From NCBI GenBank assembly GCA_951217055.1, contig OX578276.1, forward strand, positions 57,783,307 to 57,847,306: a DNA stretch of 64,000 nucleotides, read 5' to 3'. Both the position numbers and the translations under genes were made by a program. Shown here piece by piece: positions 1-12,084 of the stretch (positions are counted from its first letter, which is position 1; every line of letters begins with the position of its first letter). The notes beneath the pieces were generated by a model, which was given only the letters and a program-made list of their open reading frames with translations, was not told where the DNA came from and made no database searches. This DNA comes from Gerris lacustris. Taxonomy: Eukaryota > Arthropoda > Insecta > Hemiptera > Gerridae.

Positions 1-379
1 CACTGCATGTTGATTAATCATGTGAAATTTACAGAAAATTCTAGGAGAATAAGAAATTGTTGATACAATTAGTATAAAACTCTCTCATTTACATAATTAA
101 ATCCTCCAGTCATTTACTTTTTATAGTTGATTTGCATTTACGCGCCATGAAAAACTTTTCAAAAACTTGATTTTCTCCCGAACCACACTTGTCCTTAAAT
201 AAGCAATATTTTATTATGTAATTTTTTTATACAAATCATCAGAACCATTTATTACTAATTTTTCAAAATTTTTGAGGGTAGCACACCCAAATTTAGATTT
301 ACAATTTCTTCTCGATTTTGTGAAACATATTGTTTTGCCAAATACCATTGAACTTGGCCCAGTAGTTTAGGCTCCACAC
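1..379. other. AT-rich unassigned sequence
   Basis: No open reading frame, repeat end or RNA gene is recognisable. The stretch leads into the first copy of dispersed family A. Confidence 0.5.
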
Positions 380-870
380 ACTTGTCTTGTGAGAAGTCGT
401 CTCTGTTTGTCGGTCATTCACTAATTTTTTTTACCAAACAACATATCATAAAAACTACTCGTCCGATAATTTGGATGGTAGGTCAAAATTAGTCCATTGT
501 TGGTCTCATAAACATCAATCTTCTGCGTCCATTAGTTTCTCTTCCATATGCACACAAACATACATTTATTTACACCTATATCTTTAAAAGTACTTATCTA
601 ATTTATATGAAATTTTATGGTTTGTACAAACCATTAAAACTTACCATTACTGGATCCCGCTGATAGCTCCAGGTAAATTTAAACCTTCTGCGCTCTTTAA
701 ATCTTGCTAAATATATACTTTAATTCAAGTAAGCATCAAAACAATTTTGTCAGATATAAAAAAACCGGGAAAATTAAATAAATTTGACAATAATACTCAT
801 ATAGGTTGTAAAAGCAAAAAATCATTAAAATATGAAAGCAAGGAAGCTATGTGCCACATAATGGCATACT
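380..870 (-). repeat. Dispersed repeat family A, copy 1
   Basis: Read on the minus strand this has the family A landmarks in order: GTGGCACATAGCTTCC near the 5' end, a GCGCAGAAGGTTTAAA segment, a GTGCATATGGAAGAGAAAC segment, then GAGACCAACAATGGACTAA, a CATCCAAAT...TCGGACGAGTAG segment and a run of CGACAAACAGAGACGA. The same ordered landmarks occur near 14.5, 18.2, 25.6, 43.7, 44.4, 55.8 and 60.6 kb. No ORF is conserved among copies, so this is a non-autonomous element of unknown class. Ends are approximate. Confidence 0.7.
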
Positions 871-1304
871 ATTTTTTTATTTATCCACTCAGCCAATCGA
901 TGAAGTAGAATGTTGGAAAAGAGTTGTATTCTTTATTAATTATTATTTTATATCTTCTTGACTACTTATGTACTTATCAATACTTTAGTAGGATAGGGTC
1001 AAACTTATTTTTAGTAGAATTGGTGTTGTTAAACATATATTGTCATTTTTACTTTGCTGTGATTAAAAAGTTACATTTACAGGCATGCGGTCTGAGTACC
1101 ATTGCGGATCCACTGAAAAATCATAAGATGTAGGTTTAGTTGCTGAAATTCAAGCGATCTCTACAACAGAGTTACCAAAAGGGACCAATAATAGCGTATT
1201 CCCCTGAGACTCCTTTGGTTCTACAATTTAAAATAATTAAGTTATACTTTTCGCATGTTTCCATTATTTTTCCCATCATTGTTAGTTATGACTTTTTTTG
1301 GCAC

Positions 1305-1530
1305 TTCTTTAGATTGTTACTCCCCTTATAGAGAAAACAGAGGGGAGTAACAATCTAAAGAAGGTGCACGGAATGTTCTTCTTTAGACTGTTACTCCCCT
1401 TATAAAAACAGAAGTCTGATATTCCTTTGTTCGAAAGTACATTGGACGAAACATCCCTTTGTCTTAATAGTTATTTAGTCAGTCATTTATATACTAAAAA
1501 AAAACCATAGGGGAGTAACAATCTAAAGAA
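1305..1530. repeat. Four alternating inverted 22-bp motifs (transposon termini)
   Basis: A 22-bp motif starting TTCTTTAGATTG and ending TTACTCCCCT occurs four times in alternating orientation: plus at 1305-1326, minus at 1341-1362, plus at 1379-1400 with one substitution, minus at 1509-1530. The first pair forms a hairpin with a 14-nt loop, the second pair a hairpin with a 108-nt loop. Directly after the last copy, 1531-1689 (+) is an open frame with an ATG at 1573 and TAA at 1687-1689 (39 codons from the ATG) rich in charged residues, with a look of decayed transposon coding sequence; I do not recognise it. Likely nested or tandem terminal inverted repeats of a DNA transposon. Confidence 0.65.
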
Positions 1531-1689
1531 GTACCTTTTTTTGTCATTGATGTGTCGAAAAGAAAACTTTTAATGAGCAAAGTGGGCGCAGAACGGTTTA
1601 AAATAGTAAGGGATAAATTCTCGGATTCAGACTTAGAGAAGGCAGATTTTGACGATGTTAAGGAGGTATTATCCAACTTTTATCTATAA

Positions 1690-3042
1690 CCGACATTTAT
1701 TATTGCTGAAAGAACTTTCAGCAGCAATTTAAAAAAGAAAGGGTAAGCTTAGTCAAAGTTTTAGCCAGACAAAAAAGTTCTGGGCTGCTTTGATTTTTTG
1801 GACGAGGACGTAATGTGCACATTCGAGATCAGTTGCTAAAAGAATTTAACCAGACAAAATGACAGAAAGAAGTCATAAAAGTTCATTCTAAAAATTCGCT
1901 TTGGCTGCAGCAGAGCAATATAGTGCAGGCAAATGACAGAGGTACACAGCTATGTAGCTGACATTTTTAAGAACGATGTGAGTAGACGTAACGCGATGAA
2001 AAGAGGAAAACTTCGTGTAGAAATTAAATACGTCTCACCAAATACGGCTGTTACTAGGACATTTAGTTTAGTTAGGGAATGATTATTTTATGTTGGATAT
2101 TGCTTCATAAGAATAGGGAAATTTGTTTCTCTGAGGAAAATAATAGCGTATAGACAAGACAGTCATATGGCAAACGTATATATGCATACTGAAAGGTAGG
2201 TATATTTATTGTTAAGTATTGTTTATATATTATATTGCTGTCTGGGTAAGCATCAAATTACAATTAATAGCTCAATATTAAGCGCTTCTCAGGGTGCGAA
2301 GTATACACTGAAGATCAACCGAAGACGGAGAGGCACGCTTAGCACGCAGAACCGGCTGGTTTAATCAATACTGAAAAAAAATAATAATACAAATAATTAT
2401 AATTAGAGTCCATGTCACGGTATTAATTACCAATTTATCATATTTATTATATACATATGAAAGGATATTTTATTATAAAAAAAAAAAAAATTTCCAAAAT
2501 TATTGTACGGGGAAATATGGGGAGAAAATTCGTTATAAACCTTTTTTCGTTAATAAAAAAGCTATAGAAGTAAATGGCAAAGATATGCAAGAGTATTTTC
2601 ATTTGAAGATCACGTCTAAAAGGATATAAAAATCTTATAGAGTCAATGTAATGGGGTGCTATATGGAAAGGCTGGATAAATTCCTGTCATCTGGCCGATA
2701 CTATCGGGTCTCGCCCCCTCACTTTAATATCTAGCGTCGCACCGTCCCCATGCAATTTATATAAAGCAAGGTTACAACACTTTTATACAAGGTTACAAGA
2801 CTCTTTTCTCAACTTTTATTATAACACGAAGTTTCTGACTAAGTTTGATTTGTTGACAGTTAATACAATTTATAAGTATCTGACCGATATAATGATAAAA
2901 AATTTAAGGGAAAAATGTATTTTCCTTTTATTTATTTATTATATTTTTTTTTAAATTGTGTATAGACTCAGGCAATAAATATTGAAGGAGTTTAGATTGA
3001 GATAAATGGAGGAAAAACGAATTGGTGCATTGAAGGTTAAAA

Positions 3043-3045
<3 letters not shown>
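1690..3045. other. Unassigned AT-rich sequence, possible decayed transposon interior
   Basis: Short broken reading frames occur around 1700-2000 (+), for example one containing AERTFSS, but none is long enough to classify. From 2050 to 3045 I see only AT-rich sequence and homopolymer runs. Confidence 0.4.

Positions 3046-3123
<78 letters not shown>
3046..3123. repeat. (AT)n microsatellite
   Basis: About 78 bp of uninterrupted alternating A and T. One of about ten such arrays in the window. Confidence 0.98.
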
Positions 3124-3126
<3 letters not shown>

Positions 3127-3709
3127 GTAAACCTATATATGGGCGTTGCTGAATCTAATGTAATTTTTAAGTCACTGCTTCTGCTAAAAAATGAAACAAA
3201 TACATAATATATCAGTCATATTGTGTAACTCGAGTGAACAAATATAATATGTGTAGTTTTCTATATCACTATACATGTAATAAAATAAAAAATATATTCT
3301 TATAAAATATAAATATCCAAATAATCATTCTTTAAGAGATATATCATTAATATTGCTATTCTGTAAATATATAGATACATCGTAATTCCATGTGCAGTAC
3401 TATCAAGATTAATGGTTACCAATCTTTCAAAAATGGATACCAAATATAGAGAAATTTGCATATAAATAAATATGCCATGATGTGTTTACGTATAAATGAT
3501 CTTGTAACTGTTGAACGACTTATCAAATAGTGATCATATTCACAATAGGTTCGTAAAGTTCAGAGTAAGGTTTAGAGGTGGTAAGGTATTTAATATAAAG
3601 TTGGGTACACACGGGTATGGGGTATACAAAAGTCAACGTGAAATATAATTAAATATTTGTCAGTAAACAACATTTTGACATTCAAATATATTTTATTTAT
3701 GTTAAATGA

Positions 3710-3862
3710 AAAATCGCAAGAAGAGGGCGGCAAAACATCGGTCGACAATCACGACATGCTCAAAATGAGCACGTTCGACGACATAAAAGAATGGAGGAAC
3801 AACATTTGCAAGAGAATGAAAATATTAGGAATTTAAATGTACGTTCACATGCAAAACTAAGT
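3710..3862 (+). pseudogene. Helitron-like Rep/helicase protein, N-terminal scrap
   Basis: A 51-codon open frame runs from just after a TGA at 3707 to a TGA at 3863-3865, without a Met. It reads basic and arginine-rich, with the run RRGRQNIGRQSRHAQ followed by an acidic and basic helix (MEEQHLQENENIRNL). Insect Helitron polyproteins typically begin with a very similar arginine-rich, NIGR-containing segment followed by Glu/Arg-rich repeats; that is the basis of the call. No Rep or helicase motifs follow, so it is at most a fragment. The overlapping frame from ATG 3699 to 3836 (45 codons) is probably a shadow. Confidence 0.42.
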
Positions 3863-3865
3863 TGA

Positions 3866-4462
3866 AAACACTCCAGTCAACGTTTATAAGCAGAATTATT
3901 GTGACACAGACAGACACTTCAAAGTTAAACTAATGAAAACAGAGGCATTCATCTATTACCAGAACGAAATCTAATCCAAGTATGACTGGCACTGTTTCGT
4001 TTACAAAATAAAAAATTATAAAATAAAATATGTGGAAGAACAATTTACGAACATATATAATATGAACTCACAATATTTTAGTAATTACTGATTACCTAAA
4101 AATTGAAAATAATAAAAAATAAATTTCAAAAATATATTAAAATTCATTTCTATTTTGGTTGTCCCCTTTAATTTTAATAAGTAATTTCTTCGAATTGTGT
4201 CAATAGGGGTTTTCTTTATAAAAAAAAAAATGAACTAATTCATTTTTGTTTTTTAAAAAATATGGTTATATTTCGTCCCTTTTTAGGACATTTTCAAACC
4301 TTTTTGGGTAAAAATTCTTTAAAAAATAAATAAAATGCAGGAGTACTGCAATAAGTCAAAAATTTTTTTTTTTTTTTTTTTTTTATATATAAAAACAATG
4401 ATCACATATGAAGTAAGTCGTCAATAATGAGTCTAAACCAATAAAAATAAATTAAATTAAGG
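3866..4462. other. Unassigned AT-rich sequence
   Basis: Homopolymer A and T runs including about 20 T at 4364-4384; no ORF or repeat boundary recognised. Confidence 0.5.
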
Positions 4463-4521
4463 AAAAAGGTGAGTCACTTCACAAAGGGATCTGATCCCTT
4501 TGTGAAGTGACTCACCTTTTT
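4463..4521. repeat. 59-bp perfect palindrome
   Basis: Two 29-nt arms (4463-4491 and 4493-4521) are exact reverse complements separated by a single T at 4492. The outer part reads AAAAAGGTGAGTCACTTCAC. No mismatch is present, unlike the other hairpins here, so it is either young or under selection or conversion. It could be a very small foldback element; no target duplication is obvious. Confidence 0.95.
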
Positions 4522-6555
4522 GCAATTAGGCCATCACTTAGGCCCTTTTTACGCCCCGTGGTGGAGAGTTCCAGCTACTTCACACATCATACATTTGTAC
4601 ATTGTACCGCTGAAGCGAGTATGGTGTGGTCATTAGTAAGCTATATAAGCGTGCGTCAAAACGGGGGGGAAGAGTCCCCATAAAGGGTGCTTTACATAAC
4701 TCATTGATGATGACAGGACGCAATAATGCTGAAATGTATTTCTTTAAATATGTAATTGAAATTTTGCTTACAAACAAGTAAAAAATCAATTCGTATTTCG
4801 TTATTAGTTTTATGCAGTTGCCATTTCTTTTAAATCTTTATTTTAAACAAAAAAAATTTTCAAAGTTATTGGCATTTTATAAATTGTAAAACGTATCAAT
4901 GACATTGTGTATTGTTTATGTAGCAAGATGTTAGCGTTTTACATTGATAATCAGTTTAAAAATGAACGAATTACATGAAGGGTAAATTTGATGTTATGTC
5001 ATACGGATGAAGGCTAGGAGAGGAGGTAATTTGATGTGTACAAAACAGGGTAGAGTTACATGGGCCTATGCTCCGGTTCTCATTAGTAAATGCCTTGCTG
5101 AAGCGAGGGCGCCTTTACACCCTATTTCTACCCCTTCCTATATACACACACTGTGTTTAATCTATTTATTAGTGCAGTTAATGTTAATTTATTGACTAGA
5201 GATACTGTCATGGTCATCTCCTGTTGCTTGAAGTAGATTTACATGTACTTCAAATCCCTAGGTTGTCATATTCACTTGTCATTTTATATTTTACTCTTCT
5301 AACTATATTATAAACTAATAACTCGTAACTATTATTGATTAGTTATTACAGAAAGTGAATTTATGTCGAGTTATGTATTTGTATAATTAAAAAAAAAATG
5401 TAGCTTGGTATTCGAATTAACTGTCAGAATAATACACGTGCCTTGAATTTAACAATGATTTTTTTTTTTTTTTTTTTAAATCTAGTTTTTGTGGGTCAAT
5501 TTTGGGGTGATATTTATTTTATAATAAGGAAAATAAGTTAAACTTGGCTACATTTCACCCCACTTCAGGGCATTTATGTAATTAAAAATTTCTATGTGAA
5601 ATACTATTTATATAAATATCAAGGTTGTAAGATACATTTTTTATTAACGTGGCATGATTATATCCGGGAGTGGGGTTAAATATAGCCAAGTTAAAAACTA
5701 GAAGATAGCTAAAATATAGTTTTTTTCTATAATAATTTTACTCTCAATAGACGGTAAAATAATATAGGGGACAAGAAAAAACATAAACGTATATTATTTC
5801 ATATTATTGTATCTTCTTTACAATCGATTAATGAAGTCTGTTAAAAGGGAAATAAATATTTATCAATCGCTCTTATTATTGTTTTATATAGAAGTTATTA
5901 TGTCAAACATGACATTCTAAGTGAAGTTTATTTTAAGTTATAACTTTTAATAATTTATTCTCTCTAATTTTAATTAAAAAAACAATTAATAAAAACATCG
6001 ATTTAAAATGAGAGTAAGTGTATTTTATTTCTAATAAATGTTGCTGATATTACTCACATAAGGGGGAGGGGGGGGGGGTATCAAACCATGTAAGCGACTG
6101 AATACCTACCTACTTCAAAATCATTATATTCTCATGATTGCCTAATTTTAGTATGCATTTAAGTGCATTTGATACACGTACTTCAACATACAATCATAAT
6201 GTAGCAGTACCTTTTATAATGAAATAAACATATTTATTTATAAATAAAATGCATAGATTCCATGGTATTTACACAACCAAATACGCTATCGGCCCAAAAG
6301 AATAAAGTACTTCGTCCAGTGTGTTAGGTGATTGGGTTTTATGTGGTTTAATTTACGCGACTTGTTTACCATAATAATAATTTCTCTGTAATTAGGAATT
6401 AAACCTAAAATCTTACATTTTGCAGTGGTAACAAATTATTGATTTGGCAAACTATAGATTTGGGCTGGAAAAACTATTGATATGATTAAATTCTTATTTA
6501 AATGTTAAATGTACCACATATTATAATTTTACAATCAAAATTAACGGAAATGTCT
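4522..6555. other. Unassigned AT-rich sequence
   Basis: A short GC-richer patch at 5000-5140 and a G-rich tract at 6060-6079 stand out. A 62-codon frame at 5007-5195 (+) shows no recognisable features and is probably chance. Confidence 0.45.
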
Positions 6556-6765
6556 TCGAAAAATATGTTTATGTCACGGAAGCTATGAGATCGTTCTGAG
6601 AAACGAAAATATTTTACATTTCCGATTTCAAAAATTCCAAGGCAGAAATCCGATTTATACATCAGGAAACAATTTTGGTTCTGTGTATGTCTGTCGGTCT
6701 GTCAGTCAATTTTTGCTTCAATGTTGAAATGAGGGTAAGGGAAGAAGTTTTTTCTGTTGTATAAT
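6556..6765 (-). repeat. Dispersed repeat family A, partial copy 2
   Basis: Minus-strand copy of the family A 3' end: CACGGAAGCTATG and ATCGTTCTGAG, then a CCGATTTCAAAAATTC segment, AAGGCAGAAATCCG, and the TGTCTGTCGGTCTGTC run. The rest of the element is missing or diverged. Confidence 0.6.
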
Positions 6766-8009
6766 CACCTCTTTAACTTCAACAGTCCAGCCTTCCCCTT
6801 AATATTAGGTCATATCTGGATCAGAATTTATCCTTCCCCAGAGACAAGTAAAGCACTACTTGTGACGGCTTGAAAACATACCTAATTGTAAAAAAAGTTT
6901 CTATATCTATATGTAGTATAAACGAAAAGTTAAAGCGCAGAAAACACGTATGGAAATATTCAATAATTATTAATATTTATGGGATCATACTTTATTTCAT
7001 TTATATGTTAGTTACTTATCTAGCTCTTGTCAACTAATTAATGTTTTAGAGTTTTCTGAAGTCGGTCCTCACTTTTCTCAATTACAGCAAGAAGAGAGAA
7101 AAACGAAATATTTATATTTCAATTATTTCCTTTTTCCAAGAAATACGGTTAGTATTGGTGGTGTTATAAGCTTTTCAAGTATGGTATTCATCTCTGAGCT
7201 TATTGTGCGAAAACCTTTACTCAATCTACTTAAAAAAAGGGGAGCTTTGTAGTTAAAGTCAACAAAGCAGCTCTTGGTATATAAAAGAAAGATAAAAAAT
7301 CTCCACTGAAATTCCTCACCTGTAATTGAGGTAGTAAGGATTATTTATTAGAAATACTTCTTTAAGTCTAATAAGGTTGGAAAAAGAAACTATGCTTCAA
7401 GTTTAAAGACACTAGTCATTGGCTCTAGATATCTTACATCTCAAGAGGATAAAATTCAAAATAAATAAAACTATATTATATACTGGTTACTGGTTTTAAA
7501 CCAGTATTCAGACCTATATTATTTTATATTGATTCAGACTAAGACCAAGATTTTAGTTTAGTTTATTTAGAAACGAAGATTTCATACATGTAAAAGTACA
7601 TTACGCGTCGAGTGCGGAAAGCAGCATTTTGCATGCGAGTGTGGAGTTTGCACCCGAGCGACAGCGAGGGTAGTAAAACCACACAAGCAATGCAAAATGC
7701 CGTTTTCGCACGAGTTGCGTACCGTACTTTATCTATGATTGTTAGGTTTAAATAATAAATTCAGAAAAAAATAAACTTGCTGTATGTAAGTTCGTATCTC
7801 TCTCTTGATAAAGATGGCATTAATTCATTAGTTGTATTTTTTGCCGAATTAATTATTTCTGGAGGAGTATTATTCTCCACATTTTCGTCAAAGTCACTTG
7901 ATTCACTCATTGTTTTTCTCTAAAAACTCGATATAAACAGTTACTTTAATAAAAGAACAGCAAATTAGTTTTGTTAAATGTAAACAAACTCGCTAATCGT
8001 GCTTAAAGC

Positions 8010-8062
8010 TGAAGAATTCCTCTTCTTTACCGCGCTAGCGTGGTAAAGAAGAGGAATTATTC
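8010..8062. repeat. Hairpin in the left foldback arm
   Basis: A 17-bp perfect stem AATTCCTCTTCTTTACC (8015-8031) pairs with 8042-8058 around a 10-nt centre containing CGCTAGCG. With one mismatch the stem extends to 8010-8062. The matching place in the right arm (about 8815-8870) has a decayed version. Confidence 0.85.
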
Positions 8063-8188
8063 AGAACTATGAGACGCGCATGCGCAATGAATACAAGTAC
8101 GTAAATAATCACTTTCTACGCATCTAAACAAAGATATAATGTTTATATTTCGTATCAATCGTAGATAATAGTATATTATGTTACTAGG

Positions 8189-8294
8189 CTGTGAAGTGAG
8201 TTTTTTCTTTACCGCGGCAATTACATTTACTGTCGAGCGAAGCGAGACAGTAAATGTAAAGAATGTGCCAAGGTAAAGAGAAAACACTTCACAG
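8189..8294. repeat. 106-nt nested hairpin in the foldback core
   Basis: CTGTGAAGTG at 8189 pairs with CACTTCACAG ending at 8294. Inside, TTTACC pairs with GGTAAA, and TTACATTTACTGTC (8221-8234) pairs exactly with GACAGTAAATGTAA (8246-8259). The tip contains GCGAAGC at 8237-8243, a sequence known to form an unusually stable DNA mini-hairpin with a GAA loop. Confidence 0.85.
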
Positions 8295-9305
8295 TCGCGT
8301 AGCATATGCTATTTTTTCCGAGGTAGCAGACAATGAAAAAACATTAAATATTAATCACTAATCAATATAAAATAATAAGAAATATTAGTACATACTTAAG
8401 CCTTAAAAAAAGAAACCTTAAAAAGAGGTTACACTATAAGAAAAGATAAATAAAACGCATTGACATCTAGCGGATTTTAATCGTACTAGAAGCATTTCTA
8501 CAAAGACTGCAGCGGTACTAACGGAAGTTTTGACAACTACCCTCCGGACATAAAAAATCTTTTAGTTCCTAGGACGTAAAAGATTTTTTCTTTACAGCTA
8601 GGAGTAATGAAAAGATTTTTTAAGTCCACGTAATGAAAAAATGGATTTTAGCTATGACTTTTAGGCTCTAAAGTTACTATTTCACAGCCTACCACGGAAA
8701 AAATAAATTAATCTACTATTAATACGAAATATAAACATTATACCTCTGTTTAGATGCATTTAAAGTGATTCTTTTCGTAGCTGTATTCATTGCGCATGCG
8801 CGTTCATAATAAGGGGAAGAATTTGTCTTTTTTCCGCCCTAGGTCGGAAAAACATTGGAATTCTTCACCTTAACGCACGATTAGCGAGTTTATTTACATT
8901 CTAATTTGCTGTTTGTTTAATCAAAGTAACTATTTATATCGAGTTTTTAGAGAAACAATGAGTGATTTAAGTGATTATAAAGAAAATTAGGAGAATTATA
9001 CGCCTTCCCAAATAATTAATTCGGCAAAAACTACAACTAATGAATTAATGGTTATCTTAATCAATAGAGAAATACGAACTTACATACAGGAAGTTTATGA
9101 AATATATATATATATATATTTTTTTTTTTTCAGTATTTATTATTAAAATCTACAATCGTAGATAAAGTACGGTACGCAACTCGTGCGAAAACTGCATTTT
9201 GCTTTGCTCGTGTCGTTTTACTATCCTCGCTGCCGCTCGGGTGCAAATTCCACACTCGCATGAAAAATGCTACTTTCCGCACTTGACGCGTAATGTACTA
9301 TTTTA

Positions 9306-11054
9306 TATCTAAAAGGTAACTTTTTAATACCCATTGTGTTATTGAAAACTTTCAATTGATCATCGAGATAGAAGTAATGCATAATATTAAATTATTATAA
9401 AGCATTTAGGAAAAAAATTTTAATCTCTAAGATTTATTTTCAAATTCCTATGCATCAGAATACAAAATTACAGGAGCCTACAATTTAAAAAAAAAAAATC
9501 TTTCAATTACAATTATGACATTATTCTTTTCTAAATTAGGTTATATTATATGTGGAGAACAACGAAAATTATAAGTACATTCATGGTAATAATTCTAAAA
9601 TTACCGTTGTACCAGTCACAGTATCTCTGGATAAAAGAAGATATTTTTTGCTCACTTTGCGTAAAACATCTAGCCTACTATTTAGATACATTAGAGAGAC
9701 CACGCGACAAGATGTGATGAGAAACTGCCTATTAAAAGGAAGTATATATTGTAAATCCTTTCTTGTTAATCTCTCAATAAACCAGTTTATTTAACTTTAA
9801 ACAATTCCTATAATTACATTTTTTTAAAAACATAATAAAGGTTACAACTTGTCTACGTAGATGTGATGCAATTCAGTCTATTTATTCCTTAATATTAATA
9901 TGAGTGAATTCTTATAGTTATCATTATAGTGGATTGGGGCTAACTAGGCAGCACAACGCTTATTATTATAAATAATTTCATCTTTACAGCTAATGTACGA
10001 ATCAGTATATATTTTCTATCTGAAAATCTTCGACATAGAAAAAATATTATATGGTTTGATATAGGAGTTCAGATCTGATATAGGAGCAGTATAATGTCGG
10101 TCCTGAGTTCGTAGCCCCTATAGGTGTGTAGTTATAGTAGGAAAAGGTATAATAGAGAGACGGTAAATGATTTGTATGTAGCTGAAATTGAGGTCTGTTC
10201 CTTGGATTCTGTTTCTAGCATTGGTTTAAGGGTAGCTTAGGTTTGAGCATTGCTCCGAGTAATTTCCTAAACCCCGGTGCCGTGGTCTCTGCCAAGGTAA
10301 TTATTGTTCTTTTACCCGGCAATTTGGTCCATTAGAGCGTGACGGTCTTCTTTATAAACATCATCTTTGGGACGTGGAGCCCCGCAACATAAATCCTTTA
10401 CCTCTATCTCTATTCCCTCTACTTAGCATGGACCACTCGAGACCTCTCTAAGAAAGACATCCTTTGTATTACGGCAACCTGGTTGCTTATTGTGCGGTAA
10501 AAACTTTAACATTAATTGCATTAACTTTTTCCAAGAATCTGAAGTAGGTGATGCAATTGTATGTAATTTAAATAATATAGTTATTTACACATACAAGTGG
10601 TTGGTACGAGCAAGCATAACTTTTAACTAAAAATTTGTAAATTAAATATTTTTTCATTGTATAGTAACCGTTTATAAATTATAAATAGTTTTTTTATACA
10701 AGCCAGTTTCTACCATTTAATCACACAGAATGGATGCTCATTTCAAGTAAATAGAAACGATTGCCTTTATTAATACGAGTGCCTTGCCCATTGTTGATTG
10801 ACAAGGTACTGTTAAAATTTCCTCATCTCCCATATTTCATTCATGGTGCAAACAATTTTATATTTTAGTTGTGTTACATTCTAGGTTATATTTTATAACT
10901 TGGAGCATCTCATTTTACACAAAGTCCGTGTAACTATTTAGTTATAACTTAGAAAGTAAACAATGTATGAATAACTAGATTTCTGCTAAGAAATGCCTTG
11001 CGTAAAAATAATAATCTAAATTTGAAACATTTCTTACTAGCATTATTAATTTTG

Positions 11055-11057
<3 letters not shown>
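9306..11057. other. Unassigned; GC-richer island at about 10170-10480
   Basis: Most is AT-rich and featureless. The 10170-10480 stretch is clearly richer in GC and holds words such as CCCCGGTGCCGTGGTC and GGGACGTGGAGCCCC, which suggests a different origin (transposon or decayed gene), but no frame is open for long on either strand and I cannot classify it. An 80-codon AT-rich frame at 9552-9794 (+) is probably chance. Confidence 0.4.

Positions 11058-11131
<74 letters not shown>
11058..11131. repeat. (AT)n microsatellite
   Basis: About 74 bp of pure alternating A and T. Confidence 0.98.
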
Positions 11132-11137
<6 letters not shown>

Positions 11138-11828
11138 TAAGGGGAAGAAAAATCCTTCGGGTATAATTTCAGTTGGCTTACATTTTTCATTTGACTTTAT
11201 GTTAGAGGCATTTAAAACAGGAGTCTCTCCCGAAATAAATTAAAAAATAAATAAATGAAAAATAATAAGGGAGCAGAAGGGATGTGGGCGAGTGAAGTAA
11301 AGTAAGGGGCCCTGGTTCTCTTCAATCTCGACCGGAGTCCGCTCTGCACTCCAATAACAACTAAGGAAATTTTAATCTAATACATCTTAGCCTTTACAGC
11401 TAGCAACACAATTATTTCACTGTAAATTCTAATCCTTCATTTAGTTTCAACCAATTTGATAAAGCAATTAGCATTTCCAAAACTTTCCCTTTTCCAAATG
11501 TAACATTCATTTAAGTCAATAATAAACCCAGAAATGTTGACACTGGTAGCTACTTTAACTTGATATTAAATTTGAAGTTTGATGGAATAAACTATTTGAT
11601 GTTGAGTTAAAACTATATTAACCGAATAAATGTGTTAACTTTATCAATATGCTGATAAATTTCACTTAAAAAAAAAATTAATATCTCGATCAACCCAAAG
11701 AGCCTTTTCCAAATAAATGTATGATCATCACTCCATTAAATTTCATCGTAATTGGACATATAGTGTAAATTGACGGTCAAATGGGCATATTAAACGACAG
11801 CTACGAGACCTAACATATTATAATCTAA

Positions 11829-11897
11829 ATCAAATTATAATTATTATTAACTACGGGAAACAGACATTGAAAAATACACTCCAGCGCAGCGCCGGGA
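11829..11897 (-). mobile_element. tRNA-derived SINE, truncated copy 1
   Basis: On the minus strand the order is a GGCGCTGCGCTGGAG head, then a TTTTTC...TGTCTGTTTCCCG segment and an AATAATAATTATAATTTG tail, the same order as the fuller copies at 24465-24575 and 47726-47840. The B box region is lost here. Confidence 0.6.
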
Positions 11898-12084
11898 TTA
11901 TTCTCAGTTTTATAAAACTTATGTGTATATCTGTTGAGAAAATTTTCAATTGGGAGAAAAAAATTAAGATATTCTTCAGGATAATCACAGTGCTTTCATT
12001 TAATTCTGTATGCCTGGATGCAAAAATAAATACAAATTAAAAATCGGACGGAGAGCGACTCGCCACTTTTTCTTACCAAACATA

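Larger units (their letters stand above)
7591..9305. mobile_element. Foldback (long inverted repeat) element
   Basis: The outer ends match as inverted repeats: left TAAAAGTACATTACGCGTC (from 7591) against right GACGCGTAATGTACTATTTTA (to about 9305). The match continues inward: 7740-8060 against 8870-9150 (for example left CGCTAATCGTGC, right GCACGATTAGCG) and 8085-8180 against 8700-8800 (both GCGCATGCGCA-containing). Arms are therefore about 600 bp with a core near 8190-8690. The outer 150 bp of each arm is itself an imperfect palindrome containing CGAGCGACAGCGAG. No transposase ORF is present. This architecture fits foldback-type DNA transposons; superfamily cannot be assigned. No clear target duplication seen. 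Confidence 0.8.

Noticed and set aside
1305..1530. CRISPR-like spaced repeats
   Set aside because: The repeats alternate in orientation, have unequal spacing and lie in a eukaryotic setting.
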